NCBI RefSeq assembly: GCF_001540865.1
Contig: NC_033633.1
Span: forward strand, 11,072,917-11,136,916
DNA from: Ananas comosus
Taxonomy: Eukaryota > Streptophyta > Magnoliopsida > Poales > Bromeliaceae
Direction: 5' to 3'
DNA length: 64,000 nucleotides
The notes below the pieces were generated by a model, which made no database searches, was not told the origin of the DNA, and was given only the letters and a program-made list of their open reading frames with translations. Position 1 is the first letter of the stretch. Each line of letters opens with the position of its first letter. A program made the position numbers and the translations under genes. Below, in pieces: positions 33,559-44,020 of the stretch.

Positions 33559-34257
33559 TAGGGATGTAAAACGGGCCGGGCGGCACGTGGGCCGCCCGGC
33601 CCGGCACGGCCTCGGGCCGGGCCACAGCACAGCACGGTACTGTAGCACCCGTGCCGGGCCGAGCCGGCCCGAATTCCTGGGCCGTGCTGGGCCACCATTT
33701 TGGAGCCCGACGGCCCGGCACGGCACGGCCGAATCGGGCCTGGGCAGTGTCGGGCCGGAGGGTAGGTTGGGCGGCCCGGCACGGCACGACCTGCTTGGGC
33801 CGTGCCAGCCGGGCCAGCCCGGCCCGCATCCCATTGCTTTGGGCCATGGGTTCTGAGCTCCCGGGGAGGAGGGCTCTCCTTCCCAGGAGCTCTCCTCCCA
33901 AGGTTTGCTGAGGCAGACCTTGGGAGGAGGACTTTTGGTCCAATGGACCAAAGACTTTTTGGTCCATTGGACCAAAAGTCTATAACATTTTTCTTTTTTT
34001 TTTTTTAAATAAATAATACAAATTTATTTATTTTTTAAAAAATAAATACTTTGTAGGCCGGCCCGAAGCACGGCCCGCCCCGGCACGGCCCGTGCCTTCC
34101 GGGCCAAAGGGCCGTGCCAGGCCAGAGGATAGAAAAATTAGGCCCGGTACGGTCCGGCCCGAAATTAAATCCGGGCCGGGCAGGGCTTGACCCTAGCCAG
34201 ATTTGGCCCGAAAAATGTGGGCCGTGCCGGCCCGGCACGGCCCACATTACACCCCTA
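33559..34257. mobile_element. GC-rich hAT-type element with perfect 8-bp TSD
   Basis: Starts TAGGGATGTAAAACGGGCC and ends GGCCCACATTACACCCCTA. Flanked by GGCCCAAC at 33551-33558 and 34258-34265, a perfect 8-bp TSD. The body is largely made of CCGGCCCGGCACGG-type repeats on both strands. The homologous site at about 54237-54260 in unit 2 has no insertion, confirming the boundaries. Long frames in it are compositional. Confidence 0.92.
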
Positions 34258-34438
34258 GGCCCAACCCAAGCTATACAGATATTGGGCTTAGACTATGGGC
34301 CGAAAGGCGATAGTCATATCATTAGGTCCATTAATTAACACCTATATAATATAAATGATTCTTCTTTTGCATGGGCTCCGTCAAGGATTGCATGGAGTAC
34401 GCTCTACGTGCAGTAAAATATAAAAATAAAAAATATTA

Positions 34439-34848
34439 TGTTTGTTTTCGTAAAGAATAGCATGTAATGTAGATCGGATTGGTTCAATTAAGATAGTATG
34501 CAGCCTTATTGTAAGCATATCTTTACATATATACCTTCTCTCCAACTCATTTTGGTTTAAATCTATGTATCACAGACACTTCAATAAGCCTCGTGTGTTT
34601 GTATATATCGGACACACGCATCTCAGTGTCGGACTTAATATTCTGTTTGTTTTCGTAAAGAATAGCATGCAATGTAGATCGGATTGGTTCCATTAAGATA
34701 GTATGCAGCCTTATTGTAAGCATATCTTTACATATATACCTTCTCACCAACTCATTTTGGTTTAAATCTATGTATAACAGACACTTTAATAAATCTCGTG
34801 TGTTTGTATCGGACGCGCGCATCTCTGTGTCGGACTTATGTCCCACGT
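34439..34848. repeat. 205-bp tandem duplication
   Basis: Copies start at TGTTTGTTTTCGTAAAGAAT (34439 and 34644) and match closely. Unit 2 has only one diverged copy (about 54375), so the duplication is specific to unit 1. Confidence 0.85.
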
Positions 34849-34966
34849 GGACACACTATGGGCGTGCGTTCGACACAGGTCTATTACACATCCCATTAAA
34901 AAAAATTTATTTTTATTTTTATTTTTATTTTTTTATGCATATATAATATAAAAAGAGACATATTTT

Positions 34967-35108
34967 GGCCCTAGAGCAAGTGGCAAAGGGTTTGATGGTT
35001 GGTACTCAAGACCCAAGTTCGAATCCTAGTTGATTCACATTTCCAGCTAAGTTTATTTCTAAATGAAATAAATGAAGCGGGTAACGTACTACCTATCTCT
35101 CAAAAAAA
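34967..35108 (+). mobile_element. tRNA-derived SINE (full-length)
   Basis: A-box-like TAGAGCAAGTGG (34972-34983), B-box GTTCGAATCCT (35017-35027), the body TTCCAGCTAAGTTTATTTCT, and the tail GGTAACGTACTACCTATCTC ending in an A tract. Related to 57240-57411 and 6224-6350. Absent from the homologous part of unit 2. Confidence 0.88.
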
Positions 35109-35279
35109 TATATATGTACATAATAAATATATTATTATATTAATAATATTTTATTTTATTAGCCATATTCATGTCATATATCCGTGTCCTAATTTTTTGG
35201 AAGTTATTGAATCGTCGTGTTCGATCGTGCCGTATTCCGTGTTCCGTGTCCCGTGTCCGTTTTGGACACACTATGGGCA

Positions 35280-35302
35280 CGCCTGCGGGGCTTGAGGTTG
35301 GA
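35280..35302. repeat. 23-nt exact match to Helitron-carried M16 fragment
   Basis: Identical over 23 bases to 39671-39693 (core CTGCGGGGCTTGAGGTTGGA), which belongs to the M16 peptidase fragment. The surrounding DNA is unrelated AT-rich sequence. Confidence 0.7.
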
Positions 35303-35587
35303 AGTTATCGAATCTTATTCGTGACGTTCAGATCTAAATAGCGTTAAGCAACTCTCAAAGCCAAAGGAGCCTTTAGAATTAGCAACATGTTTTGATTTGT
35401 ACAGAGCTACTAATAAGATCGATCACCACAAAAAAAAAAAAAGAAGAAAAAAAAAAGAAGAAGAAGAGCGAATAAAAAAAAAAAGAGCAATTAACGTTCA
35501 GCATATCGTTTTCATTTTTCTAAGTTGGTTTATGATTAATGATGATTTTGACATGATTATACAAGCGCATAACATGTATGCACATTA

Positions 35588-35729
35588 AGGCCATATTTGA
35601 ATACCAGAATAAATTACCCACTAATATCCTATTTGGACCGAGCATATTTTTTTATTATGATTGAAAGTAAGGAGTACGGTCAAATATTTTCTAGAGTGGA
35701 ATATGAAGAGAAACCGACCGAGGGATTAT
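35588..35729. repeat. left end of family F element (AAGGCC..TTTGAAT termini)
   Basis: AAGGCCATATTTGAATACCA, then AATAAATTACCCACTAAT and a diverged internal segment resembling 56449-56530 and 36658-36748. Interrupted at about 35730. Confidence 0.5.
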
Positions 35730-36176
35730 TGAGAACAATCGTAGAAAATAAGAACAAAGATAACAAAGCAATAAAATGAACAGAAAACCACAAGAGCTAG
35801 CATAGAATTTATGTGGTTCGGCCAATGGTGTGTTGACCTATGTCTACAGGTAAGACCACCACAACGCGTTCTTCGATTAATCCACGGCACAAAAGAATAA
35901 GATTGGATTACAGAAAACTCTCTCTAGAGCTGTCCATATTTTCTCTCAACTAGAGATCTACAATGAAGCTCTCATGTCTAAAAAATGAATTGCGAGAGTT
36001 TATATAACACTAAAATTCGAATTCTTATAGAAAACTCTCTCCACTATCCATCCGAGTGCCCGATTCACTTCTAGCCGTCGATCTCCTTTTGAGAATACTC
36101 TTTAAAGTGTTCCTAAACCATCCCTAATCATAAGGAATTAGATTATATCAAATTAATATAGAGTCAAATCCAACAT
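35730..36176 (-). mobile_element. possible solo LTR or LTR-like repeat
   Basis: Begins TGAGAACAATCG and ends GTCAAATCCAACA (TG...CA). Contains TTTATGTGGTTCGGCCAATG followed by CCTATGTCTAC, a segment type common in plant LTR-class repeats. No clear TSD. Orientation is guessed from the TGTTGGATTTGAC end. Confidence 0.35.
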
Positions 36177-36199
36177 ATATAGCCGGCCCATTGCAGAGT

Positions 36200-36221
36200 T
36201 GAGTACCAGTACTCAACTTAG
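36200..36221. repeat. perfect 10-bp-arm palindrome
   Basis: AGTTGAGTAC, a two-base spacer, then GTACTCAACT. A related TACCGGTACTCAAAG lies 40 bp downstream. Confidence 0.7.
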
Positions 36222-36875
36222 AGTATTGATCCTGACAATATACCGGTACTCAAAGTCACGTACCGAATACAATATAGAAAATAATTTTCATAGTTTCGGG
36301 TTATGAGGAACTCCTGAGATACTTTTTAGCGAAAGTATTCAAATTTCAAGTTTCGGTACTTAATTTCAGAAACCTAACCTTCAAATTTTTGACTTTTTAA
36401 CCATGATATCGATTCGGAACATAATTTTACATAATCCAACAGAATAGGATATTCGTCTTTCAAGTCATTTTTCAGAATAATTAAGATAAATTTAAATGAC
36501 ATTACATGTGAGATATATTATTCTATCAACTAAAGGATATATAGAATGGCCTTTCAAAAATTAAAAAGTCAAACTCCTACCATCCAATTATATAAGAAAT
36601 TTCTCATACCTTTTAAGTTATCTTTAGATTGCTTATTTTGACATCCAAACAAAACCTAAGGCTGTTTTTGAATATCGAAATAAATTATCTAGTAATAATC
36701 TATTCGGTTTGAGAATTTTCTATTATAACTAAAAGCTATGAGTATAGTTAGGGGTGGAAACGAGCCGAGCTCGAGCGAGCTTACCTCGGCTCAAATTCGG
36801 CTTGAAATTAATTTCGAGCCTAAATTTAAGCTCAAGCTTGGATTGAAATTAATTCGAGCCGAGCTCGAGCGAGCC

Positions 36876-37504
36876 NNNNNNNNNNNNNNNNNNNNNNNNN
36901 NNNNNNNNNNNNNNNNNNNNNNNNNNNNNNNNNNNNNNNNNNNNNNNNNNNNNNNNNNNNNNNNNNNNNNNNNNNNNNNNNNNNNNNNNNNNNNNNNNNN
37001 NNNNNNNNNNNNNNNNNNNNNNNNNNNNNNNNNNNNNNNNNNNNNNNNNNNNNNNNNNNNNNNNNNNNNNNNNNNNNNNNNNNNNNNNNNNNNNNNNNNN
37101 NNNNNNNNNNNNNNNNNNNNNNNNNNNNNNNNNNNNNNNNNNNNNNNNNNNNNNNNNNNNNNNNNNNNNNNNNNNNNNNNNNNNNNNNNNNNNNNNNNNN
37201 NNNNNNNNNNNNNNNNNNNNNNNNNNNNNNNNNNNNNNNNNNNNNNNNNNNNNNNNNNNNNNNNNNNNNNNNNNNNNNNNNNNNNNNNNNNNNNNNNNNN
37301 NNNNNNNNNNNNNNNNNNNNNNNNNNNNNNNNNNNNNNNNNNNNNNNNNNNNNNNNNNNNNNNNNNNNNNNNNNNNNNNNNNNNNNNNNNNNNNNNNNNN
37401 NNNNNNNNNNNNNNNNNNNNNNNNNNNNNNNNNNNNNNNNNNNNNNNNNNNNNNNNNNNNNNNNNNNNNNNNNNNNNNNNNNNNNNNNNNNNNNNNNNNN
37501 NNNN
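36876..37504. other. assembly gap (629 N)
   Basis: Unknown bases inside the hAT-type element. Any frame running across them is meaningless. Confidence 1.
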
Positions 37505-37525
37505 TATATATATATATATATATAT

Positions 37526-37780
37526 AGTGTAGAACTACTATGCTATCGAAAATATAGAGGATTTGATGTTTTTGAATTTTTGACCTTTTGATTAAAAATT
37601 GTATGGTTGGGATGATTGTGGTCTTCCCTAAGATTAAATAATACTCTTAGGATTGAGTGGTCCCTACAAGGTAATAATAATATTAATCCAAAGATAAGAA
37701 ACGATTAAAGGGATGGATTTAAGAATCAAAAAATCGAAAGCACCAGATCTCTATACTTTCGATAGCATAGTAGCTGTACT
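37526..37780. mobile_element. foldback MITE, short MULE-like family (B3)
   Basis: AGTGTAGAACTACTATGCTA at the left mirrors TAGCATAGTAGCTGTACT at the right. The subterminal module TCGAAAATATAGAGGATTTG is mirrored as CAGATCTCTATACTTTCGA. Flanked by (TA)n. Nested in the hAT element. Confidence 0.8.
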
Positions 37781-38407
37781 ATATATATATATATTCGAGC
37801 TTTTCGAGCTTTTCAAGCCTAATTCAAACGAGCCGAGTAATACTCAAGCTCGGCTTGAAATGAATTTCGAGCCTTTTTTTTTTGTTCAAGCTCGGCTCAT
37901 TTAATTTCGAGTCAAGCTCGGGCGAGCCAATATCGAGTCAAACATGAGTCGAACGCGAGCCGGCTCGCTCTTTTGCCAGCCCTAAGTATAGTCAAATGTC
38001 AAGAGAGAAGTAATATATTCAGTCTTTAATCTATTTTTTCTGAATAAAATAAATCACATTATAGGTGAAATTACTATTCAACAAACTAAAGAAAAGAAAG
38101 GCCTTTTAAAAGCAAAAATTCAAACTAGATCCTACCTTCCAATTATATAAAAAAATTTTCACACCGAATAAGTTATCTTTCGATAATTTATTCCGACATT
38201 AAAACAAGGCCTAAAATATTTTTCTAAAGCAAGGTAAATCATCTTATAAGTAAAATTTGGTATCCTAACAAATTAAAGATATGAATACTTTACAATAGGT
38301 AAAGCTTGATATCCTATGTTGTAGTTTAATGTTACCCCTTGGGCATAATTAAAATAGAACATTGTTCCACACATTCAATCACCATGGTGTGACTTTTGTT
38401 GAAGTTG

Positions 38408-38565
38408 NNNNNNNNNNNNNNNNNNNNNNNNNNNNNNNNNNNNNNNNNNNNNNNNNNNNNNNNNNNNNNNNNNNNNNNNNNNNNNNNNNNNNNNNNNNNN
38501 NNNNNNNNNNNNNNNNNNNNNNNNNNNNNNNNNNNNNNNNNNNNNNNNNNNNNNNNNNNNNNNNN
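38408..38565. other. assembly gap (158 N)
   Basis: Hides the left part of the following GC-rich hAT-type element and its target site. Confidence 1.
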
Positions 38566-38767
38566 CGGGTATAAAAAGCACGGTTTAGCCCGATCCCAGG
38601 CCGTCCCGGGCCGGGCTTAAATAAAAGCCCGGCCCGGCACGGCCCGGGTTAAATGGATAAGAGACCGGGCCGTGCCGGGAGACCGGGCCTTCCGTGCCCG
38701 GCACGGCCCGGCCCGGCACGAAGCCCGCGTGCCGGCCCGACACGGCTCACATTACACCCCTCTTAGT
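38566..38767. mobile_element. right end of GC-rich hAT-type element
   Basis: CCGGCCCGGCACGG-type repeats ending GGCTCACATTACACCCCTCTTA, closely like the right end of 33559-34257. The left end falls in the N gap. Confidence 0.75.
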
Positions 38768-39640
38768 CAAAACCTCTCCTTATTTAGATGTTGACGTCTT
38801 TATTTAGCCAATTAGATATATAGTCTAGAATCATCCAATGGGCAATCTTGCTCCAATCATAGATAGAACAATTAATCCAGTGTGTTAATTCCAAAATTTT
38901 ATTGGATCGAAATCATTGGCCCAAAATGAATGCTAGTGTAATTGTCATAGAGAAACAAATAGTCTTTTTTTTCATCTATGAAAATATTAGAGTGTCACAT
39001 CCTAAAATCCAAGACGCTTTAGAATTTTAACCAAATATAACATGTGATACTTGGGCACAAACTCCCTTCTTTTTTAAAAAATATTCGGGTGCACTAATAG
39101 TTGTGGAGATATAAACCTCTAACCTTAGGATAGCCTTCAAAATAAACAGCCAACTACTCTAATCGTGATTATTAATTTTGTAATTTTATTGAAGTGTAGT
39201 TTTTTTTTTGGGTTAATTTCTTTTGAAGTGTAGTTTTTTTTTCTATTACTAGTATAGGAACCCGCGTGATGCGGCGGATATAATCATATTTGATTAAATT
39301 TAATAATATAAAAAATACTTTCAAATTTTTAAAATAGAATTATAATTCAATGAAAAACAACGAAAGATAAAAAAAACTATAGGAGAAAAAAATTTATTAC
39401 ATAGAAATCGGACCCCTTTATACTCTCATTTAGGACATTCTCTACTAACACCGACGGTTTTGTGAAGTACCACAGTGCCTTCAACCCCTTTCCGGCAAGT
39501 TCATATCTTAGCCGATACTTCTCGTCCTCCGAGGCCATTAGAGGAGAGGGATACACACCTTTGCATAACTATACATTACAAATTTAAGTGGTCAAGATCG
39601 AGGGAGGAGGGTTGGGGGCTAGGGTTAGACTTCGACTCAC

Positions 39641-39766
39641 CCGACGTTGACGGCGAGGGCGAGGACGGCGCGCCTGCGGGGCTTGAGGTTGGAGTGGACG
39701 TAGTAGGCGAGGTCGTTGTCGAGGACGCCGTATGCTGTCCCCACGGGCTCCTCGGGCAACGCCTCT
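39641..39766 (-). pseudogene. captured exon fragment of an M16 (insulinase-like) peptidase
   Basis: Minus-strand translation reads LPEEPVGTAYGVLDNDLAYY, then VHSNLKPRRRAVLALAVNVG. This resembles the N-terminal start of the catalytic domain in plant PQQL-like zinc proteases (YG.L.NGL.YYV..NSKPR.RAALALAVKVGS). The similarity stops exactly at a consensus 5' splice site (GTGAGT, plus 39635-39640), so the fragment was taken as genomic DNA with part of its intron. The zinc-binding motif is absent and no complete protein is possible. Confidence 0.6.
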
Positions 39767-39987
39767 TAGAAAATAGAAACTAATGAGGCAGGAAGTCGAA
39801 GCAGCGACGTTACATCACGTCGGGTGCAGTTTAAATAACGCGTACACTTTTTACGACGCGGAGAGCTTAGCATGTAGATATAGATATGTGTATGTAATAA
39901 AGAGTATTCGAAAATGGTGCACCGTCGTGGTATCAGAGAGGAAGAGTTTTAAAGATGAGAGGTTAGTAACGCTGACGAGCGGAAGGA

Positions 39988-40124
39988 GCATTGTAGACAG
40001 AGAAGCCGAAAGACAAATTAATTAAGGATGGGACATTGCAGACGGAGAAGCCGAAGGGCAGAGTAATTAAGGAAGAGGGCATTGCAGACGGAGAAGCCGA
40101 AGGGCAGAGTAATTAAGGAAGAGA
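39988..40124. repeat. 46-bp minisatellite, three copies
   Basis: GCATTG.AGAC.GAGAAGCCGA then AG.CA.A.TAATTAAGGA repeats at about 39988, 40033 and 40079. The last two are almost identical. The array ends at the single N at 40125. Confidence 0.85.
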
Positions 40125-40125
40125 N
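40125..40125. other. single N, probable collapsed gap
   Basis: The N falls exactly between a minisatellite and the interior of a spacer unit. About 40 bases of the unit (TAATTGAAAGC...) expected before GAGAAATAATATATTC are missing, so more than one base is probably unknown here. Confidence 0.7.
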
Positions 40126-42532
40126 GAGAAATAATATATTCAGTCTTTAATCTATTTTTTCTGAATAAAATAAATCACATCATAGGTGAGATTACTATTA
40201 AAAAAACTAAAGAATAGAATGGCCTTTTAAAAAGCAAAAATTCAAACTCCTACCTTCCAATTATATAAAAAAAATTTCACACCGAATAAGTTATCTTTCG
40301 ATAATTTATTCCGACATTCAAACAAGGCCTAAAATATTTTTCTTAAGCAAGATAAATCATCTTATAAGTAAAATTTGCTATCCTACCAAATTAAAGATAT
40401 GAATACTTTACAACAGGTAAAGCTTGATATCCTATGTTGTTGTCTAATGTTACCCCTAGGGCATAATTAAAATAGAACATTGTTCCACACATTCAATCAC
40501 CATAGTGTGACTTTTGTGGAAGTTGTATTAAGTAATTTTAATACTTGTGTTTTTTATTGTTTGGTTTTTTCTTCTAGTACCAATATCTTATTTGATCTAA
40601 ACCAGATGCAGATGTTTAAATTACCTAAGTTACTAGTACTAGAGTCCTTGGTTTTTGTGTGTAAACAGAATTAATTTTTCATTTAATATGGGACGACTAA
40701 GGTATCAAAACCTCTCCTCATTTAGATATTGACGTCTTTATTTAGCCAATTATATATATAGTTTAGAATCATCCAATGGGCAATCTTGCTCTAATCGTAG
40801 ATAGGACAATTAATTCAGTCTGTCAATCCCAAAAATTTATTGGATCGAAATCGCTGTCCCAAAATGAATGCTAGTTTAATTGTCCTAGAAAACCAAATAG
40901 TCTTTTTTTCATCCAATATGAAAATATTAGAGTGTCATCACATCCCTAAATCCAAGACGCTTCAAGATTGTAACAAGATATAACATGTATGCTTGGGCAC
41001 AAACTCCCTTTTTTTAAAAAAAATTTGGGTGCACTAATAGTTGTGGAGATATAAACCTCTAACCTTAGGATAGCCTTCAAAATAAACAGCCAACTACTCT
41101 AATCGTGATTATTAATTTTGTAATTTTATTGAAGTGTAGTTTTTTTTTTGGGTTAATTTCTATTGAGTGTAGTTTTTTTTCTATTATAATTGAAAGCTAT
41201 GAGTATTGTCAAATGTCAATAGAGAAATAATATATTCAGTCTTTAATCTATTTTTTTTGAATAAAATAAATCACATCATAGGTGAGATTTTCAACAAACT
41301 AAAGAATAGAAAGGCCTTTTAAAAAGCAAAAATTCAAACTCCTACCTTCCAATTATATAAAAAAATTTTCACACCGAATAAGTTATCTTTCGATAATTTA
41401 TTACGACATTCAAACATGGCCTAAAATATTTTTTTAAAGCAAGATAAATCATCTTATAAGTAAAATTTGGTATCCTAACAAATTAAAGATACGAATACTT
41501 TACAATAGGTAAAGCTTGATATCCTATGTTGTAGTCTAATGTTACCCCTAGGGTATAATTAAAATAGAACATTGTTCCACACATTCAATCACCATGGTGT
41601 GACTTTTGTTGAAGTTGCATTAAGTAATTTTAATACTTGTGTTTTTTTTTTTTGTTTGTTTTTTCCTCCTAGTACCAATAACTTATTTGATTTAAACCAG
41701 ATGCAGTTGTTTAAATTATCTAAGTTACTAGTACTAGAGTCCTTGTTTTTTGTGTATAAACAAAATTCATTTAATATGGGACTACTAAGATGTCAAAACT
41801 TCTCTTTATTTAGATGTTGACGTCTTTATTTAGCCAATTACATATATAGTTAGCCAATTACATATATAGTCTAGAATCATCCAATGGGCAATCTTGCTCT
41901 AATCATAGATAGAACAATTAATCCAGTGTGTTAATTCCAAAATTTTATTGGATCGAAATCATTGGCCCAAAATGAATGCTAGCTTAATTGTCATAGAGAA
42001 ACAAATAGTCTTTTTTTCATCTATGAAAATATTAGAGCGTCACAATCCTAAATCCAAGACGCTTTAGAATTTTAACCAGATATAACATGTGATGCTTGGG
42101 CACAAACTCCATTTTTTTTTTAAAAAAATTCGGGTGCACTAATAGTTGTGGAGATATGAACTTCTAACCTTAAGGATAGCTTTCAAAATAAACAACCAAC
42201 TACTCTGATCGTGATTATTAATTTTGTAATTTTATTGAAGTGTAGTTTTTTTTTTTTGGGTTAATTTTTATTAAAGTGCAGTTTTTTTTCTATTATAATT
42301 GAAAGCTATGAGTATTGTCAAATGTCAAAATAGAGAAATAATATATTCAGTCTTTAATCTATTTTTTCTGAATAAAATAAATCACATCATAGGTGAGATT
42401 ACTATTCAACAAATTAACTAAAGAATAGAATGGCCTTTTAAAAAGCAAAAATTCAAACTCCTACCTTCCAAATATTTTAAAAAAATTCACACTGAATAAG
42501 TTATCGTTCGATAATTATTCCGACATTCAAAT

Positions 42533-44020
42533 TGTTAAAGATTATGCCTTCTTTTTATTGATTTGGTGCATGCACCGGGTCTATGAAATAAAGAAAAGGA
42601 TCTCATGAGGATTTTTTATTGGTAGATCCTAATTTAAGTTAGAGTCCTAATTAGACTAGAATTGGTTTCCATACAAGACTCTATATTCAATGACCACATT
42701 GAATTAGAGTAGGATTGAGCTAATGCATGCATATATATATATATATATATATATAGGGTCCGGCTACCATACTATTATGAGTACGATCGCTCTCGTGCTC
42801 ATAAGTTGTTTTCGATGATAGAGCTTCCGAATCGACGATCCACACCGTTAAACGTTATTTACAGTATTTAAAATTTTTAGAAATAAAATTTTATAATTTT
42901 TCGACATTATTTACCTTACGATCGAGAGGTCACAAATTTGACAATTTTTAACGGCCGGTATGGAATACTTGCTAGTTTAACGGTGTAAAAGAATCGAAAT
43001 TTGTTGAATTTTTGATAGAAAATTCTATTCACGATATAGATAAAGATCAATAACTCCGATCTTGAATTGAAGGTTTCGATCATACTTTTTTAGGATGTTG
43101 TTCGATTTTGACCGTTCATTTTATGCCAACTTGATGGACTTTATTATGATTTCGAAAATTTACGAAATTTATTTTTTAGAAGTTTCAAATACTCTAGATC
43201 ATATTTAACGGAGTGGATCGTCGATTCGAAAGTTCTATTATTGAAAACAACTTATGAGTACGAGGACTCAAATACTCATAATAGTATAGTAGCCATGGCC
43301 TATATATATATATATATATATATGCGTATGGACCGTACTGCTTGGATGTGTGGTGGCCAAAAATTAATTAGAGAGTATAATTAAAAGGTGGCCCGTCTTT
43401 TCCTCTTGAGGCCGTACGACAGCAAGAGCGGAGGCCAAATTAATTAGCACTCCGGCATTGTGAACAGTACAGTTCTTGGAGTGTGCATGAAGCTTAATTA
43501 ATTAGCATACGGTGACGCTAATTACTTAAGGTGGCCGGTTTCTCTTGAAGCCGTATGGTAGCAAGAGAAGGGAGGTTGCACGCATGCGACGGATTGAAGT
43601 CCGCGGCGGAGCGACGGTTCACGACTAAATTGCCTGAGCAGATCGGATTCTTCGAAGGAACGGCATAAAGGATTTTGGTCAGAGGTTTCTATACTTCTCT
43701 AATTTGGTCTTCTCGGTTTTACGAAAAGCTTTTTCAGTATTTTCTTGGAGTTTTCGTTGGAACAAGAAAGGTGGGATTCACCATAAGGTTATTGATTTTT
43801 TATCCGGGGAAGACATAAGGTGTAAGTTTGTACTTCTATTTCTTCAAATAGTGAAATACATCTCTCTCGCTTTTCCCGTGGACGTAGACAATTCCCGAAC
43901 CGCGTAAATCTTGGTTTCTTCTTTCCGCATTTATTTCTTTTACCGTTTGTTCGATTTTTCTCTACTTTTCGTACATTTTTGTTGGTAGCGCATGACAGAC
44001 GATTCATCCGGTTCACAACA
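42533..44020. mobile_element. probable solo LTR with nested MITE
   Basis: Starts TGTTAAAGATTATGCC and ends CGGTTCACAACA (TG...CA). It interrupts the family F terminus CATTCAAACAAGGCCT and is flanked by CAAAT (42528-42532) and CAAAC (44021-44025), a 5-bp TSD with one mismatch. It holds a foldback MITE (42756-43300) and two diverged copies of GAGGCCGTACGACAGCAAGAG. No internal coding domain is seen. Confidence 0.55.
42756..43300. mobile_element. foldback MITE, long MULE-like family (A4)
   Basis: GGGTCCGGCTACCATACTAT at the left mirrors AGTATAGTAGCCATGGCC at the right. Body TTGTTTTCGATGATAGAGCT. Subterminal hairpin ATGAGTACGA...TGCTCATAAG on the left, CTTATGAGTACGAGG...TACTCATAAT on the right. 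Flanked by (TA)n. Confidence 0.88.

Larger units (their letters stand above)
36749..37984. mobile_element. hAT-type element with CGAGCTCGAGC repeats and perfect 8-bp TSD
   Basis: Starts TAGGGGTGGAAACGAGCCG and ends GCTCTTTTGCCAGCCCTA. Flanked by AGTATAGT at 36741-36748 and 37985-37992. Both visible ends are degenerate arrays of GAGCTCGAG / CAAGCTCGGC motifs. The interior is masked by a 629-base N gap (36876-37504) and holds a nested foldback MITE (37526-37780). Confidence 0.88.
36658..38214. mobile_element. family F MITE interrupted by a nested hAT element
   Basis: The left end (AAGGCTGTTTTTGAATATCG at about 36657) and right end (TTATTCCGACATTAAAAC then AAGGCCT, ending about 38214) are inverted. 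The element is split at 36748/37993 by the hAT insertion. An intact version of about 307 bp is at 56449-56755, and further right ends lie in the spacer array. The GGCCTTGTTTG-like terminus suggests PIF/Harbinger, but no TSD is resolved. Confidence 0.6.
39249..40124 (-). mobile_element. Helitron-like insertion (3' end on minus strand)
   Basis: On the minus strand the element ends ...CCGCATCACGCGGGTTCCTA then TACTAG, i.e. a short GC hairpin (CCGC/GCGG) about 12 bases before a CTAG terminus followed by host T, the plant Helitron 3' signature. On the plus strand the host reads CTATTA|CTAG, matching the spacer unit (CTATTATAATTG) interrupted at an A/T site. The other end is lost at the N at 40125. 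Helitrons are known to carry gene fragments, which fits the M16 fragment inside. Confidence 0.55.

Noticed and set aside
33520..34247. Long frames of Gly/Pro/Arg/Ala-rich sequence on both strands
   Set aside because: They translate the CCGGCCCGGCACGG array of a hAT-type element with a perfect TSD; no real protein is indicated.
34967..35108. Possible tRNA gene because of A- and B-box matches
   Set aside because: No cloverleaf can be drawn from acceptor to T-arm, and the sequence recurs with an A-tailed LINE-like 3' end, so it is a SINE.
36738..37532. 264-codon frame
   Set aside because: It runs across 629 N and cannot be evaluated.
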